This document shows, one piece after another, positions 35,568-43,856 of a stretch of DNA of 45,662 nt. The translations under genes and the position numbers were made by a program. The notes below the pieces were generated by a model. The model was not told the DNA's origin and searched no databases. It saw only the letters and a program-made list of their open reading frames with translations. The stretch's first letter is position 1. Each line of letters begins with the position of its first letter. Origin of the DNA: Paracoccaceae bacterium (GTDB lineage: Bacteria > Pseudomonadota > Alphaproteobacteria > Rhodobacterales > Rhodobacteraceae); assembly GCA_013214575.1 (NCBI GenBank), contig JABSSD010000046.1:1-45662 (forward strand). Direction: 5' to 3'.

Positions 35568-36878
35568 TCAGCCTTTCGAGCGGTTGTCGATAACACGCAC
35601 CGCCTTGCCCTGGGACCGGGCGACAGAGCCGGGCTCGCCGACAATAACTTCGGTCGACACACCGACGATATCCTTGATCCGTTTGATCAGCATGCGCGAG
35701 GCGGCGGTCTTGGACAATTCATCAGTCGCACCGGGGGCGGCCTCGGCAAAGACCCGCATCGCGTCCATGCGGCCGGATTTATACAGCTCGATCTGAAAAT
35801 AGGGGGCTAGCCCGCCGGTGGCCATCACCTGCTCTTCGATCTGGGTCGGGAACACGTTGACGCCGCGCAGGATGATCATGTCGTCGGAGCGTCCGGTGAT
35901 CTTCTCCATCCGCCGCATGGAGCGTGCGGAGCCGGGCAGCAACCGGGTCAGGTCACGGGTGCGGTAGCGGATCATCGGCAGACCCTCTTTGGTCAGGGTG
36001 GTGAACACCAGCTCGCCCATCTCGCCGTCCTCGCAGACTTCGCCGGTTTCGGGGTTGATGATCTCAGGGTAGAAATGATCCTCCCAGATGTGCAGCCCGT
36101 CCTTGGTCTCGACACATTCATTGGCCACCCCCGGCCCCATGATTTCCGACAGCCCGTAGATATCCACCGCGTGCATATCGAACGCCGCCTCGACCTCTAA
36201 CCGCATGGCATTGGTCCAGGGTTCAGCGCCAAACACCCCCACCGAAAGCGAGCTTTCGCGCGGGTCCAGCCCCTGTTTGTGGAACTGCTCAAGAATGTTC
36301 AGCATATAAGACGGGGTCACCATGATGCCGTCGGGTTTAAAATCGTTGATCAACCCCACCTGTTTCTCGGTCTGGCCACCGCCCATCGGCACCACCGTCG
36401 CCCCCAGTCGCTCAATACCGTAATGAGCGCCCAATCCGCCGGTGAACAGCCCATAGCCATAGGCGTTGTGGATCATGTCGCCGCGGCGCAGCCCCGAGGC
36501 CCGCAAGGAGCGCGCCAACAGGTCGGCCCAATTGTCGATGTCGGTCTTGGTATAGCCCACCACGGTGGCCTTGCCTGTCGTGCCGGACGAGGCATGCAGG
36601 CGGATGATCTGTTCACGCGGCACTGCAAACAGGCCAAAGGGGTAGTTGTCGCGCAGATCGTTTTTGTAGGTGAAGGGGAATTTGGCCAGATCCGACAGCG
36701 TGTGCAGATCATCCGGATGCACCCCCGCCGCGTCGAACCGCTGTTTGTACATCGCCACGTTGTCATAGGCGTGCCGCAGCGACCACTTCATGCGTTGCAG
36801 CTGCAGCGCCTGAATTTCGTCGACCGAGGCGATTTCAATCGGATCCAGGTCAGCCTTGTTTGGGGTCAGATCTTTCAT
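35568..36878 (-). CDS. paaK: phenylacetate-CoA ligase
   Basis: 436 residues, an ANL-superfamily adenylating enzyme of the PaaK type. It activates phenylacetate to phenylacetyl-CoA, the entry step. Signatures: LHASSGTTGKATVVGYT (phosphate loop), NAYGYGLFTGGLGAHYG, VFGAEPWTNAMRLEVEAAF, YGLSEIMGPGVANEC, WEDHFYPEIINPETGEV, YRTRDLTRLLPG and the hinge-region RSDDMIILRGVNVFPTQIEE. It is in the operon paaG-paaI-paaK-tetR, with 15 bases between paaI and paaK. Confidence 0.97.
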   Translation of the reverse strand: MKDLTPNKADLDPIEIASVDEIQALQLQRMKWSLRHAYDNVAMYKQRFDAAGVHPDDLHTLSDLAKFPFTYKNDLRDNYPFGLFAVPREQIIRLHASSGTTGKATVVGYTKTDIDNWADLLARSLRASGLRRGDMIHNAYGYGLFTGGLGAHYGIERLGATVVPMGGGQTEKQVGLINDFKPDGIMVTPSYMLNILEQFHKQGLDPRESSLSVGVFGAEPWTNAMRLEVEAAFDMHAVDIYGLSEIMGPGVANECVETKDGLHIWEDHFYPEIINPETGEVCEDGEMGELVFTTLTKEGLPMIRYRTRDLTRLLPGSARSMRRMEKITGRSDDMIILRGVNVFPTQIEEQVMATGGLAPYFQIELYKSGRMDAMRVFAEAAPGATDELSKTAASRMLIKRIKDIVGVSTEVIVGEPGSVARSQGKAVRVIDNRSKG

Positions 36879-36893
36879 GGCTTGGTCCTCACT

Positions 36894-37325
36894 TTATTCG
36901 TCAAATAGCTGGCCCTTGATCGCCCGGGACATGCCCCGAAACTCGGCGATCTTCTGGCCCTGCTGATTGGTCACGGTGACGTCATAGATGCCGTTGCGGC
37001 CACTCAGCGACTGCTCGCGGGCGCTGGCGGTCAGCTGGTCACCTAGCCGCCCCGGCGCGGTAAAGCTGATCACGTTGTGCTGCGCCACGGTTGATTGGTT
37101 GCGGCTGTTGCAGGCAAAGGCAAAGGCGCTGTCGGCCAGCATGAAGGTGACACCGCCGTGGCAGATGCCATGACCGTTGCAATGGTGCTGCGCCACCGTC
37201 AGCTGCAGCGTGGCCACGCCCTCATCCATATGGGCGATCTCCATCCCCGCCCATTTCGAGGCGTGATCCTGCGCCCACATGGCTGCGGCAGATTTTTCGG
37301 CGCGTTGTTTTGGTGTCATGCTCAT
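36894..37325 (-). CDS. paaI: hydroxyphenylacetyl-CoA thioesterase
   Basis: 143 residues, a hotdog-fold thioesterase. Key stretch: HHCNGHGICHGGVTFMLADSAFAFACNS (about 46-73), with the HGG and the acidic D in LADS typical of PaaI; RLGDQLTASARE follows. It releases CoA from blocked or dead-end ring-hydroxylated intermediates of the phenylacetate route in the cytoplasm. Its start overlaps the paaG stop by four bases. Confidence 0.94.
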   Translation of the reverse strand: MSMTPKQRAEKSAAAMWAQDHASKWAGMEIAHMDEGVATLQLTVAQHHCNGHGICHGGVTFMLADSAFAFACNSRNQSTVAQHNVISFTAPGRLGDQLTASAREQSLSGRNGIYDVTVTNQQGQKIAEFRGMSRAIKGQLFDE

Positions 37326-38107
37326 TTTCCCTGAAAAACCGGGGCACGTTTTTGCAGGAAGGCCGAGACCCCCTCGGCATAGTCCGCGCTTTCGCCGCAG
37401 GTTTTCATCGCGTCCGCCTCTAGCTCCAGCTGGTCACTAAGGGTGGCGGTGGCCGAGGCCTGAATGGTCTGTTTGGTCAGCCCCAGCCCCAAAGTCGGGC
37501 CATTGGCCAGTTTGGCCGCCAGTGCGCGCGCCTCACCCATCAGATCCGCGTCTGGATAGGCCTTCCAGATCAGCCCCCAGTCTGCGGCCTTTTGGGCGGG
37601 CAGTGGCTCGCCGGTCAGCGCCAGACCCTTGGCACGGGCCTCGCCCAGCAGATGCGGCAGGTGCCAGCTGCCACCGGTGTCGGGGATCAGGCCCACCTTG
37701 GAGAACGACTGAATGAACTTGGCGCTGTCACCGGCAATTACAATATCGCAGGCCAGCGCCAGATTGGCCCCGGCCCCGGCAGCAACGCCGTTGACGGCAC
37801 AGATCACCGGAAAATTCAGCGAGCGGATCAGCCGCACCAGCGGCGCGTAGAAGGTACGCACAGTATTGCCCAGATCCGGTGGCCCATCCAATTTGGAGGG
37901 ATCCCGGTCGCCCAGATCCTGCCCGGCGCAGAACCCTCGTCCAGCCCCGGTCAACAGAATCGCCCGGGCCCCGGCATCGCGTGCGGTCTCAATCGCGGCG
38001 CGCAGAGCATAATGCATCTCATCATTAAAGGCGTTCAGCCGATCCGGGCGGTTCAGGGTGATCTCAACCCAGGTGCCGTGATCCAGCGTCAGAATTGATT
38101 CAGTCAT
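37322..38107 (-). CDS. paaG: enoyl-CoA hydratase/isomerase of phenylacetate catabolism
   Basis: 261 residues, crotonase fold. Oxyanion-hole segments are ARAILLTGAGRGFCAGQDLGDRD and VICAVNGVAAGAGANLALACD; SFSKVGLIPDTGGSWHLPHLLG follows with an Asp at the PaaG catalytic position. PaaG isomerises the ring-1,2-epoxide of phenylacetyl-CoA to the oxepin, which PaaZ then opens. Start ATG 38107 has AGGGGA upstream. First gene of the minus-strand paa operon. PaaB-type hydratases are close relatives, so the symbol is slightly uncertain. Confidence 0.9.
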   Translation of the reverse strand: MTESILTLDHGTWVEITLNRPDRLNAFNDEMHYALRAAIETARDAGARAILLTGAGRGFCAGQDLGDRDPSKLDGPPDLGNTVRTFYAPLVRLIRSLNFPVICAVNGVAAGAGANLALACDIVIAGDSAKFIQSFSKVGLIPDTGGSWHLPHLLGEARAKGLALTGEPLPAQKAADWGLIWKAYPDADLMGEARALAAKLANGPTLGLGLTKQTIQASATATLSDQLELEADAMKTCGESADYAEGVSAFLQKRAPVFQGK

Positions 38108-38159
38108 AGGCCTATCCCCTGCCATTATCGTGTGCCTCATCGGCGTTTTGATAAATTTC

Positions 38160-38188
38160 TTGCATAAACCGACCGGTTGGTCAATATA
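38160..38188. promoter_or_regulatory. paa divergent promoter with palindromic operator
   Basis: ACCGACCGGTTGGT (38168-38181) is a palindrome broken only at one symmetric pair. It lies exactly in the 17-base spacer of a plus-strand promoter candidate, TTGCAT (38160-38165) and AATATA (38183-38188), aimed at paaZ, and close to the start of the minus paa operon. TetR-type repressors commonly bind such sites over promoters; the TetR gene at the end of the minus operon is the obvious candidate. Confidence 0.6.
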
Positions 38189-38198
38189 TTCCGCAACC

Positions 38199-38258
38199 CA
38201 TCAAACCACGACATCCCCCATCGAACCAAGACATCCCCCATCGAACCAAGACATCTAG
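38199..38258. repeat. 20-bp tandem repeat, three copies, in the paaZ leader
   Basis: Units starting CATCRAACCAMGACATC occupy 38199-38218, 38219-38238 and 38239-38258. The third runs into the ribosome site TAGGAGCG just before ATG 38268. Differences between units are few. It lies between the candidate operator and the gene, so it forms most of the 5' untranslated region. Confidence 0.9.
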
Positions 38259-38267
38259 GAGCGCGAC

Positions 38268-40298
38268 ATGAGCATTCAACAGGTTTCCAGCTTTGCCTCA
38301 GGTCAATGGATCGCCCCCGGTGCCGGGGCGCGCAACATCGCCAGCGCCATCACCGGTGAAGTGATCGCCAGTGCCGGCAATGACGCGCTGGATGTGCAGG
38401 CCATGCTGGACTACGGCCGCAGCGTCGGTGGCCCCGCCCTGCGGGCGCTGACCTTCCACGACCGCGCCCGGATGCTCAAGGCATTGGCAGGGCACCTGAA
38501 CCAGCACAAACAGGCGCTATATGCGGCCTCGTTTGACACGGGCGCCATCCAGAGCGACCACATGATCGATGTGGATGGAGGTATTGGCACCATGTTTGTC
38601 TTTGCCTCCAAGGGTCGCCGCGAGATGCCCGACGGCCATGTCTATCTGGACGGCGAGATTGAACAGCTGGGCCGCACTGGCAGTTTTCTGGGGCAGCATA
38701 TCTGCACCCCGCTGCAGGGCGTGGCGGTGCATATCAACGCCTTCAACTTTCCGGTCTGGGGGATGCTTGAGAAACTGGCACCCTGCCTGCTGGCCGGGGT
38801 TCCGGCGATTGTGAAACCGGCGACAAACAGCTGTTATGTCACTGAACTGGCGGTGCGGCTGATGCTGGACAGCGGCATTCTGCCAGCGGGCGCGCTGCAA
38901 CTGGTGACAGGCGGGCTCGGCGATATGCTGGACCATCTGGGCATGATGGACGTGGTCAGCTTTACCGGGTCTGCCCAGACGGCGCTGAAACTGCGCTCAA
39001 ACCCGGTGATCTTGGAAAACTCCATCCGCTTTGTGGCCGAGCAGGACAGCCTGAACGGCGCTATCCTGGGGCCGGATGCGGTGCCGGGGACGCCTGAGTT
39101 TGATCTGTTCATCAAGGAAGTCAGCCGCGAGATGACCACCAAGGCGGGTCAGAAATGCACCGCCATTCGTCGCATCATCGCGCCCAAAGCGCAGGTCGAG
39201 GCGGTGATAGAGGCGCTGTCGGCCCGGCTGGACAAGGTGGTCATTGGCGATCCGCGTCTCGAGACCACCCGCATGGGCGCGCTGGTCAGCAATGGTCAGA
39301 AACGCGACGTGCTGGCAAAGGCCGCGATCATCGGCCAGGAGGCAACCCGCGTTTACGGCGACCCGGACAACTTCACCGTCGATGGCGCCGACGCCGACAA
39401 GGGCGCCTTTGTGCCGCCGATGCTGTTCCACTGCGCCGATCCCGACAATGCCCAGCGGGTGCATGACACCGAGGCCTTTGGGCCGGTCTCTACCATCATG
39501 GGCTACCGTGACGTCGATCACGCGATTGCGCTGGTCAACAAGGGTCAGGGCTCGCTGGTGGCCTCGGTGATCACCCATGACCCTGCTGTGGCACGTCAGG
39601 TGGCACTGGGGGCCGGTGCCTATCACGGGCGGCTGTATTTCAACAACCGCGACTCGATGAAGGAAAGCACCGGCCATGGCTCGCCGCTGCCCCATATGGT
39701 GCATGGCGGTCCCGGTCGGGCTGGCGGCGGCGAGGAGCTGGGCGGCATTCGCGGCGTGATGCACTATATGCAGCGCACCGCCATTCAGGGCAGCCCGGAT
39801 ATTCTGACCGCGATCAGCCAGACATGGGTGCCGGGCAGCCGTGAGATCACCGGTCCGGCGCATCCGTTCACCCGTACCTTTGACCAGCTGGCAATTGGCG
39901 AGACCCTGCACAGCCCCAGCCGCACCGTGACCTTGGAAGACATCGAGACATTTGCCAATTTCACCGGCGACACGTTTTATGCCCATATGGACGACGAAGC
40001 GGCCAAGCGGAACCCGTTCTTCCCCGGTCGGGTGGCACATGGATATCTGCTGCTGTCCTTTGCCGCCGGGCTGTTTGTCGAACCCAACGAGGGGCCGGTG
40101 CTGGCCAATACCGGGCTGGACAATCTGCGGTTCATGAAACCGGTGTCCGCCGGTGACAGCATCAAAGTCCGCCTGACGGTGATGAAAAAGACCCCGCGGA
40201 ACCAAGACTACGGCGAGGTGCGCTGGCACGTCACCCTCTCCAATCAGGATGGCGACAAAGTTGCCGAATATGAATTGCTCACAATGAACGCATTCTGA
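38268..40298 (+). CDS. paaZ: bifunctional oxepin-CoA hydrolase / 3-oxo-5,6-dehydrosuberyl-CoA semialdehyde dehydrogenase
   Basis: 676 residues, full-length fusion. The N-terminal aldehyde dehydrogenase domain (1-520) has [20 protein letters not shown], the nucleotide-binding [15 protein letters not shown], the Glu-region and catalytic C297 in [11 protein letters not shown]. The C-terminal MaoC-type hydratase (about 535-676) has [20 protein letters not shown] and [18 protein letters not shown] with catalytic Asp and His. The C-terminal domain opens the oxepin ring and the N-terminal domain oxidises the aldehyde. In some roseobacters a shunt before the dehydrogenase step feeds tropodithietate synthesis; here the dehydrogenase is intact. 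Confidence 0.97.
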   Translation: MSIQQVSSFASGQWIAPGAGARNIASAITGEVIASAGNDALDVQAMLDYGRSVGGPALRALTFHDRARMLKALAGHLNQHKQALYAASFDTGAIQSDHMIDVDGGIGTMFVFASKGRREMPDGHVYLDGEIEQLGRTGSFLGQHICTPLQGVAVHINAFNFPVWGMLEKLAPCLLAGVPAIVKPATNSCYVTELAVRLMLDSGILPAGALQLVTGGLGDMLDHLGMMDVVSFTGSAQTALKLRSNPVILENSIRFVAEQDSLNGAILGPDAVPGTPEFDLFIKEVSREMTTKAGQKCTAIRRIIAPKAQVEAVIEALSARLDKVVIGDPRLETTRMGALVSNGQKRDVLAKAAIIGQEATRVYGDPDNFTVDGADADKGAFVPPMLFHCADPDNAQRVHDTEAFGPVSTIMGYRDVDHAIALVNKGQGSLVASVITHDPAVARQVALGAGAYHGRLYFNNRDSMKESTGHGSPLPHMVHGGPGRAGGGEELGGIRGVMHYMQRTAIQGSPDILTAISQTWVPGSREITGPAHPFTRTFDQLAIGETLHSPSRTVTLEDIETFANFTGDTFYAHMDDEAAKRNPFFPGRVAHGYLLLSFAAGLFVEPNEGPVLANTGLDNLRFMKPVSAGDSIKVRLTVMKKTPRNQDYGEVRWHVTLSNQDGDKVAEYELLTMNAF

Positions 40299-40360
40299 AC
40301 CGCGCAGGCCCGCACCACTCAGGGGTTAAGCAACACCCTGCCAGTGCACGCAATTGGGCT

Positions 40361-40382
40361 GGTCTCCCCTATTGGGGAGACC
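40361..40382. promoter_or_regulatory. 22-bp perfect inverted repeat before the PaaX-like gene
   Basis: GGTCTCCCC (40361-40369) and GGGGAGACC (40374-40382) pair perfectly around TATT, 12 bases ahead of ATG 40395. It may be an operator for the regulator itself or the terminator of paaZ (no T run follows). Confidence 0.6.
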
Positions 40383-40394
40383 TACATTAGCCCA

Positions 40395-41198
40395 ATGACC
40401 AAGTCCAAAGATCAATGGTTTAAAACCAGTATCAACCTGCTGAGCGACCCGCAGAACCAACGCGTCTGGTCGGTGATCATTTCGCTGTTCGGCGACATGG
40501 CGCAACGACCCAACGACCAGATCAGTGGCGCCGCACTGACCCGCATCATCACTCCAATGGGCATCAAACCCGAAGCGATCCGGGTTGCCTTGCACCGGCT
40601 GCGCAAAGACGGCTGGATTGACAGCGCCCGCTCGGGCCGGGCCTCGACCCACTATCTGACGCAACATGGCCGCGACCAATGCGCCGCCGTCACCTCTCGG
40701 ATCTATGCCCGCGACCCGGTCTTGCCACAGGAGCTGCATGTGTTGATTGCCGCAGGCGGCACCGGCCAGGCGGCGCTGGACGAGATGCTGCTGCTGCCAG
40801 GCTATATCGCGGTCAACCGGACGACAGCGCTGGGATACGGATCCCGGCCAAAGACCTCACATGATCTGCTGGCCCTGGAGTCGGACAATTATTCATTGCC
40901 CAACTGGTTCAAAACCCGACTGTTCCCCGCCGAGCTCAGCAAATCCTGCACTGCGTTGTTCAAAGTGGTGAACACCATGTCAGATCCACCACCGGGGCTG
41001 ACCCCGGCACAAGTCGCCTCGTTGCGCACCCTGATCGTCCATCGCTGGCGCCGCGTGGTGTTACGGCACCCCGACCTGCCGGCGGATTTCCACCCCCCGG
41101 CCTGGCCCGGGGTGGCCTGTCGGGACCGGGTATTTGCACTGCTGGACCAATTACCGCTTCCAAATCTGAGCCAACTCAGAGAGCCTGTGGAGGCTTGA
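40395..41198 (+). CDS. PaaX-family transcriptional regulator
   Basis: 267 residues. The N-terminal winged helix (about 8-90: VWSVIISLFGDMAQRPNDQIS, ALTRIITPMGIKPEAIRVALHRLRKDGWIDS) and the C-terminal part (SLRTLIVHRWRRVVLRHPDLPADFHPPAW) fit PaaX, a phenylacetyl-CoA-responsive repressor in enterobacteria and pseudomonads. The cluster thus holds two candidate regulators, this one and the TetR type. Start ATG 40395 is preferred to the open frame from 40344 because the domain starts there and the longer version would read through the inverted repeat. It may regulate itself, paaZ or both. Confidence 0.88.
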   Translation: MTKSKDQWFKTSINLLSDPQNQRVWSVIISLFGDMAQRPNDQISGAALTRIITPMGIKPEAIRVALHRLRKDGWIDSARSGRASTHYLTQHGRDQCAAVTSRIYARDPVLPQELHVLIAAGGTGQAALDEMLLLPGYIAVNRTTALGYGSRPKTSHDLLALESDNYSLPNWFKTRLFPAELSKSCTALFKVVNTMSDPPPGLTPAQVASLRTLIVHRWRRVVLRHPDLPADFHPPAWPGVACRDRVFALLDQLPLPNLSQLREPVEA

Positions 41199-41225
41199 AT
41201 CTTCCTCACGGCGTGGAGCCTGAAC

Positions 41226-42182
41226 ATGACAGTCATAAGCACTCTCGCTGTTGCATCGCTGGCGGCGTCTGCCGCCTTCCTGTCAGCGGCACATCTGAAA
41301 ACCCGGCGCCTGGCGCGGCAGGCCGAGACCCTGGTGCCGCCAGTCGGTAAATTTCAGCCGGTTCCGGGTGGTGTGATCCACTATGTTGAAAGGGGCCCGG
41401 TTGATGCGCCGCCGCTGGTGCTGATCCACGGGCTGTCCGGCCAGCTGCAGCATTTCACCTATGCGCTGGTCGAGCTGCTGGCCGCAGATTTCCGCGTTAT
41501 CATTCTGGACCGTCCCGGCTGCGGCTATTCAACCCGTGATCACGATCTCCTGGCGGTGCTGCCCGAGCAGGCGAAGATGATTCAGAGCTTTCTCGACCTG
41601 CTCAAAATAGAGCAACCGATCCTCTGCGGCCATTCCCTGGGCGGCGCCGTCGCGCTGGCCATGGCGCTGGATGCGCCCGCAAAAATACGCGGCCTGGCCC
41701 TACTGGCCCCGCTGACCCATCCGAGAGAACAGGCCGGCGTTTTTAAAGGCCTGATCGTACACTCGCCCTTCATACGCCGCCTGATGGCACAGACGGTCGC
41801 AATTCCGGCGGCACAGCGCAGCGCCACAGAGCTGCTCCAGCAAGTATTTGCCCCGAGCCCCTGCCCCGACGATTTTGCCATTCAGGCCGGGGCGGCGCTG
41901 GGTCTGCGCCCGCAAAGCTTTGTCACCGCCTCGGCCGACGCAACTTTGGCCATTGGCAATATTGCGCTGCAATCCGCCCGCTATGCCGCCGAGCTGAAAA
42001 CCCCGGGCGCGGTGCTGTTTGGTGCGCAGGACGCCGTGTTGCAGCCGCAGGTCCACGGGTTGCCGATGGCGCGTTTCGGGCTGCCCTGCCAGAGCCTGGC
42101 CGACCAGGGCCATATGCTGCCAATCTGCGCCCCGACCCAGTGCAACGCCTTCATCCGAGACACCGTGGAACAGCTGCGCTGA
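41226..42182 (+). CDS. alpha/beta hydrolase
   Basis: 318 residues. A hydrophobic N-terminus (about 5-24, TLAVASLAASAAFLSAAHL) looks like a membrane anchor or uncleaved signal. The fold is standard: oxyanion LVLIHGLSGQLQHF, strand 5 nucleophile elbow GHSLGG, an acid region VLFGAQDAVL and the catalytic His in DQGHMLP near the C-terminus. The substrate is unknown. It follows the PaaX-like gene after 27 bases and may be a member of the phenylacetate cluster. Confidence 0.9.
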   Translation: MTVISTLAVASLAASAAFLSAAHLKTRRLARQAETLVPPVGKFQPVPGGVIHYVERGPVDAPPLVLIHGLSGQLQHFTYALVELLAADFRVIILDRPGCGYSTRDHDLLAVLPEQAKMIQSFLDLLKIEQPILCGHSLGGAVALAMALDAPAKIRGLALLAPLTHPREQAGVFKGLIVHSPFIRRLMAQTVAIPAAQRSATELLQQVFAPSPCPDDFAIQAGAALGLRPQSFVTASADATLAIGNIALQSARYAAELKTPGAVLFGAQDAVLQPQVHGLPMARFGLPCQSLADQGHMLPICAPTQCNAFIRDTVEQLR

Positions 42183-42276
42183 GTCAGGATCAGTCGCCCG
42201 CAGCCCAGCCGCCACGGTTGATTTTCGCCGCGCTCAAAAAAAGCGCCCGGAAAATCCAATCCCCACGATTTCTCTC

Positions 42277-42305
42277 TTGACCCCGCCCCGTGAAACTCCT
42301 AAATC
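42277..42305 (+). promoter_or_regulatory. promoter of the tRNA-Met gene
   Basis: TTGACC (42277-42282) and TAAATC (42300-42305) with an ideal 17-base spacer place the transcript start near 42312, nine bases before the mature tRNA. It is one of the best housekeeping promoter matches in the window. Confidence 0.75.
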
Positions 42306-42320
42306 GCCTGCACACAGAGT

Positions 42321-42397
42321 GGCGGTATAGCTCAGTTGGTTAGAGCAGCGGAATCATAATCCGCGTGTCCGGGGTTCGAGTCCCTGTACCGCCACCA
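42321..42397 (+). tRNA. tRNA-Met (anticodon CAT)
   Basis: A complete cloverleaf with encoded CCA. Acceptor GGCGGTA/TACCGCC, D-arm GCTC with GG in the loop, anticodon arm GCGGA-ATCATAA-TCCGC with CAT, variable GTGTC, T-arm CGGGG-TTCGAGT-CCCTG (closing with one mismatch or wobble) and CCA at 42395-42397. It lacks the initiator-type C1-A72 mismatch, so elongator Met is favoured; a CAT tRNA modified to read Ile AUA cannot be fully excluded by eye. Confidence 0.96.
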
Positions 42398-42635
42398 AAA
42401 ATTTCAATGACTTAGCGACCCATCTAGTTCCTCCGGAAATTAGAAGGTACCGCATAGGTACCAATTGTGAGTTTTTGGTTGATGACCCGAATTTACTTAG
42501 CTTGGCTTCTGTTGCGACCCAGGTCTTTTCTAGCCCCCCCCCTGCGACCCCCCATGGCCCCCAACTATGCACCTGTTAAACCCTGCTCAGAAAATATTGG
42601 CGAATTTCTGGAGACGGTCGGTTAAGGTGTGGTCT

Positions 42636-42724
42636 TGCGAATTTACTCTTGTTTGGGTGTATTTGGAGTGCGCATCAGGCCCATAACCTGAAGGTCGTAG
42701 GTTCAAATCCTACTCTCGCAACTA
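42636..42724 (+). pseudogene. decayed tRNA with CAT anticodon, initiator-like 3' half
   Basis: The 3' part is a perfect tRNA: D-stem GTGT/GCGC around a loop with GG (42656-42672), A26, anticodon arm TCAGG-CCCATAA-CCTGA (42675-42691) with CAT, variable AGGTC, T-arm GTAGG-TTCAAAT-CCTAC (42697-42713), acceptor TCTCGCA and then ACTA instead of ACCA. The 5' part is damaged: TGCGA (42636-42640) can pair with TCGCA, but the next two acceptor bases mismatch and 14 bases instead of 2 separate acceptor and D-stem. The T-arm and variable region resemble bacterial tRNA-fMet. Probably a non-functional, mobile-element-borne tRNA. Confidence 0.7.
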
Positions 42725-42752
42725 TAAAAATAATAAACAAACACAAACATTT

Positions 42753-42781
42753 AACGCAACCTTCGGGTGGTCGTTTGCGTT
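42753..42781 (+). terminator. terminator-like hairpin after the decayed tRNA
   Basis: AACGCAA (42753-42759) pairs with TTGCGTT (42775-42781); inside, ACC-TTCG-GGT forms a small tetraloop hairpin. A stem of this kind shortly downstream fits the end of a tRNA transcript. Confidence 0.5.
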
Positions 42782-42875
42782 TGCACTATCCCCTTCCGTG
42801 CTACGCTGTGCAGCAACAAACAGCAACTTGGAGACAGGTCAGCTATGGTTGTATCATAGCAATACCCCAAATTTT

Positions 42876-42902
42876 ACCGTCAGCACCGTCAGCACCGTCA
42901 GT
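42876..42902. repeat. 9-bp tandem repeat, three copies
   Basis: ACCGTCAGC is repeated at 42876-42884, 42885-42893 and (last base T) 42894-42902. Not in a recognised gene. Confidence 0.85.
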
Positions 42903-43259
42903 CGGTTGAGGTATTGTGCTTGGCTGGCCCGGATGGAACAGTGCAACTCTGCTTCGTGACCTTCAATCTGGGCTCGCTGCACAAGCAGAGGCTGTCGGAA
43001 ATGCTCTTCACCGACAAGCACCGTCGTTTCTCGCGGGACGCCTTCAAGCTGAATTGCCCCAATTGCAATTGCGGCTATGACAAGCGGGTCAATTTGCACC
43101 GGGCCTCGAGGGCGAAATACACACCGACATAGCGGACGACAGGCCGGGCCACTCTTTGGTTTCTCAGCCGCAATCATTCAGCAAACCAGCATCCGCACCA
43201 AAGCGCAGGAAAGCAAAAAAATACGAAAAAAAGTTAATGCAGTTAAGGCGATCCGGTGA

Positions 43260-43553
43260 CGCTGGAGCTGCAAGGCAAACTCAGTGTCGCAGTGGTTCAC
43301 GCGCTATCGACGGGAAGCGCTAGGTGCAGAAAGCGATGCCAGACTGGCGTTCCATTCTTTCAGACACACATGGAGGACAGTGGCACGAAGAGCTGGAGTT
43401 GCGGAAGATCGCATCCGGGAGCTCGGTGGCTGGCAAGGTAAGCAAGACGCCGCAGATGTATACGACCACGGACTGGAAGAAAGCCAGCTCAGAGAGGCTC
43501 AGACCGCGATCTGGAAGCAATTGAAGGATCGAGGGTATCTACTGGAGTTCTGA
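43260..43553 (+). pseudogene. tyrosine recombinase (integrase), C-terminal remnant
   Basis: About 98 codons follow an in-frame stop at 43257-43259. The readable part from GTG 43284 gives SQWFTRYRREAL, then FHSFRHTWRTVARRAGV (the R-x-x-H of the catalytic box), IRELGGWQGKQDAADVYDHG (the third catalytic box and the Tyr nucleophile in VYDHG) and a C-terminal tail. The first catalytic Arg, the core-binding domain and the N-terminal domain are missing, so it is a truncated phage- or island-type integrase. Its position after tRNA sequences fits a former tRNA integration site. Confidence 0.85.
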
Positions 43554-43616
43554 TCGACGAGGCTTTGGCTGGCCGATGCTTGCTTGGTCAAAACTATAAA
43601 CCAATGAGACTAGTGC

Positions 43617-43772
43617 TCACGTTTCGGAAAGCTGCAGTTGCTCGATGACACGTTTCACTTGTGATGCCGACCAAGCGCCCCCTCTGGCTGTCCTGACCCC
43701 CGCCTTATCCAGTTCACTGGCAATCTCACGAAGCGTCCTCCCTGCGGCTCTAAGAGGAAGGACCAGCCCTGA
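43617..43772 (-). pseudogene. serine recombinase, C-terminal remnant
   Basis: On the minus strand, 51 codons ending in TGA (43617-43619) read RTLREIASELDKAGVRTARG followed by GAWSASQVKRVIEQLQL. This is the DNA-binding tail typical of resolvase/invertase-type recombinases (LREIA-EL-GV-TARGG-W-VKRV). The serine catalytic domain is absent upstream. It faces the integrase remnant, so two unrelated recombinase relics lie tail to tail within 500 bases. Confidence 0.7.
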
Positions 43773-43856
43773 CACAGTCGTAAACGTGGGCGTTCAATGG
43801 GTTCTTAATAAAGTAGTGGTCTTACATATGGAAATATTCGTAAGAGGATTTATGAC

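Larger units (their letters stand above)
42398..43259. other. non-coding, AT-richer region downstream of tRNA-Met
   Basis: No intact gene is recognised over about 860 bases. Composition is less GC-rich than the flanks, with A-rich stretches (for example 43206-43233) and a run of nine C (42533-42541). It contains a decayed tRNA (42636-42724), a terminator-like hairpin, a short repeat and an unrecognised open frame at 42914-43132 (72 codons, with one CPNCNC motif). It has the look of eroded mobile-element DNA. Confidence 0.55.

Noticed and set aside
42354-42572. Open frame on minus over the tRNA-Met gene with a plausible-looking C-terminus (GLEPRTRGL)
   Set aside because: That ending is the well-known false translation of a tRNA 3' half; the rest has no family pattern.
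42876-42902. Three 9-base repeats as a possible CRISPR or iteron array
   Set aside because: There are no spacers, units are far too short for CRISPR, and no Cas or replication gene is nearby.
42914-43132. 72-codon frame with a CPNCNC motif as a zinc-binding protein
   Set aside because: Only three or four Cys in one cluster, no ribosome site and no recognised family; kept as unexplained sequence within the eroded region.
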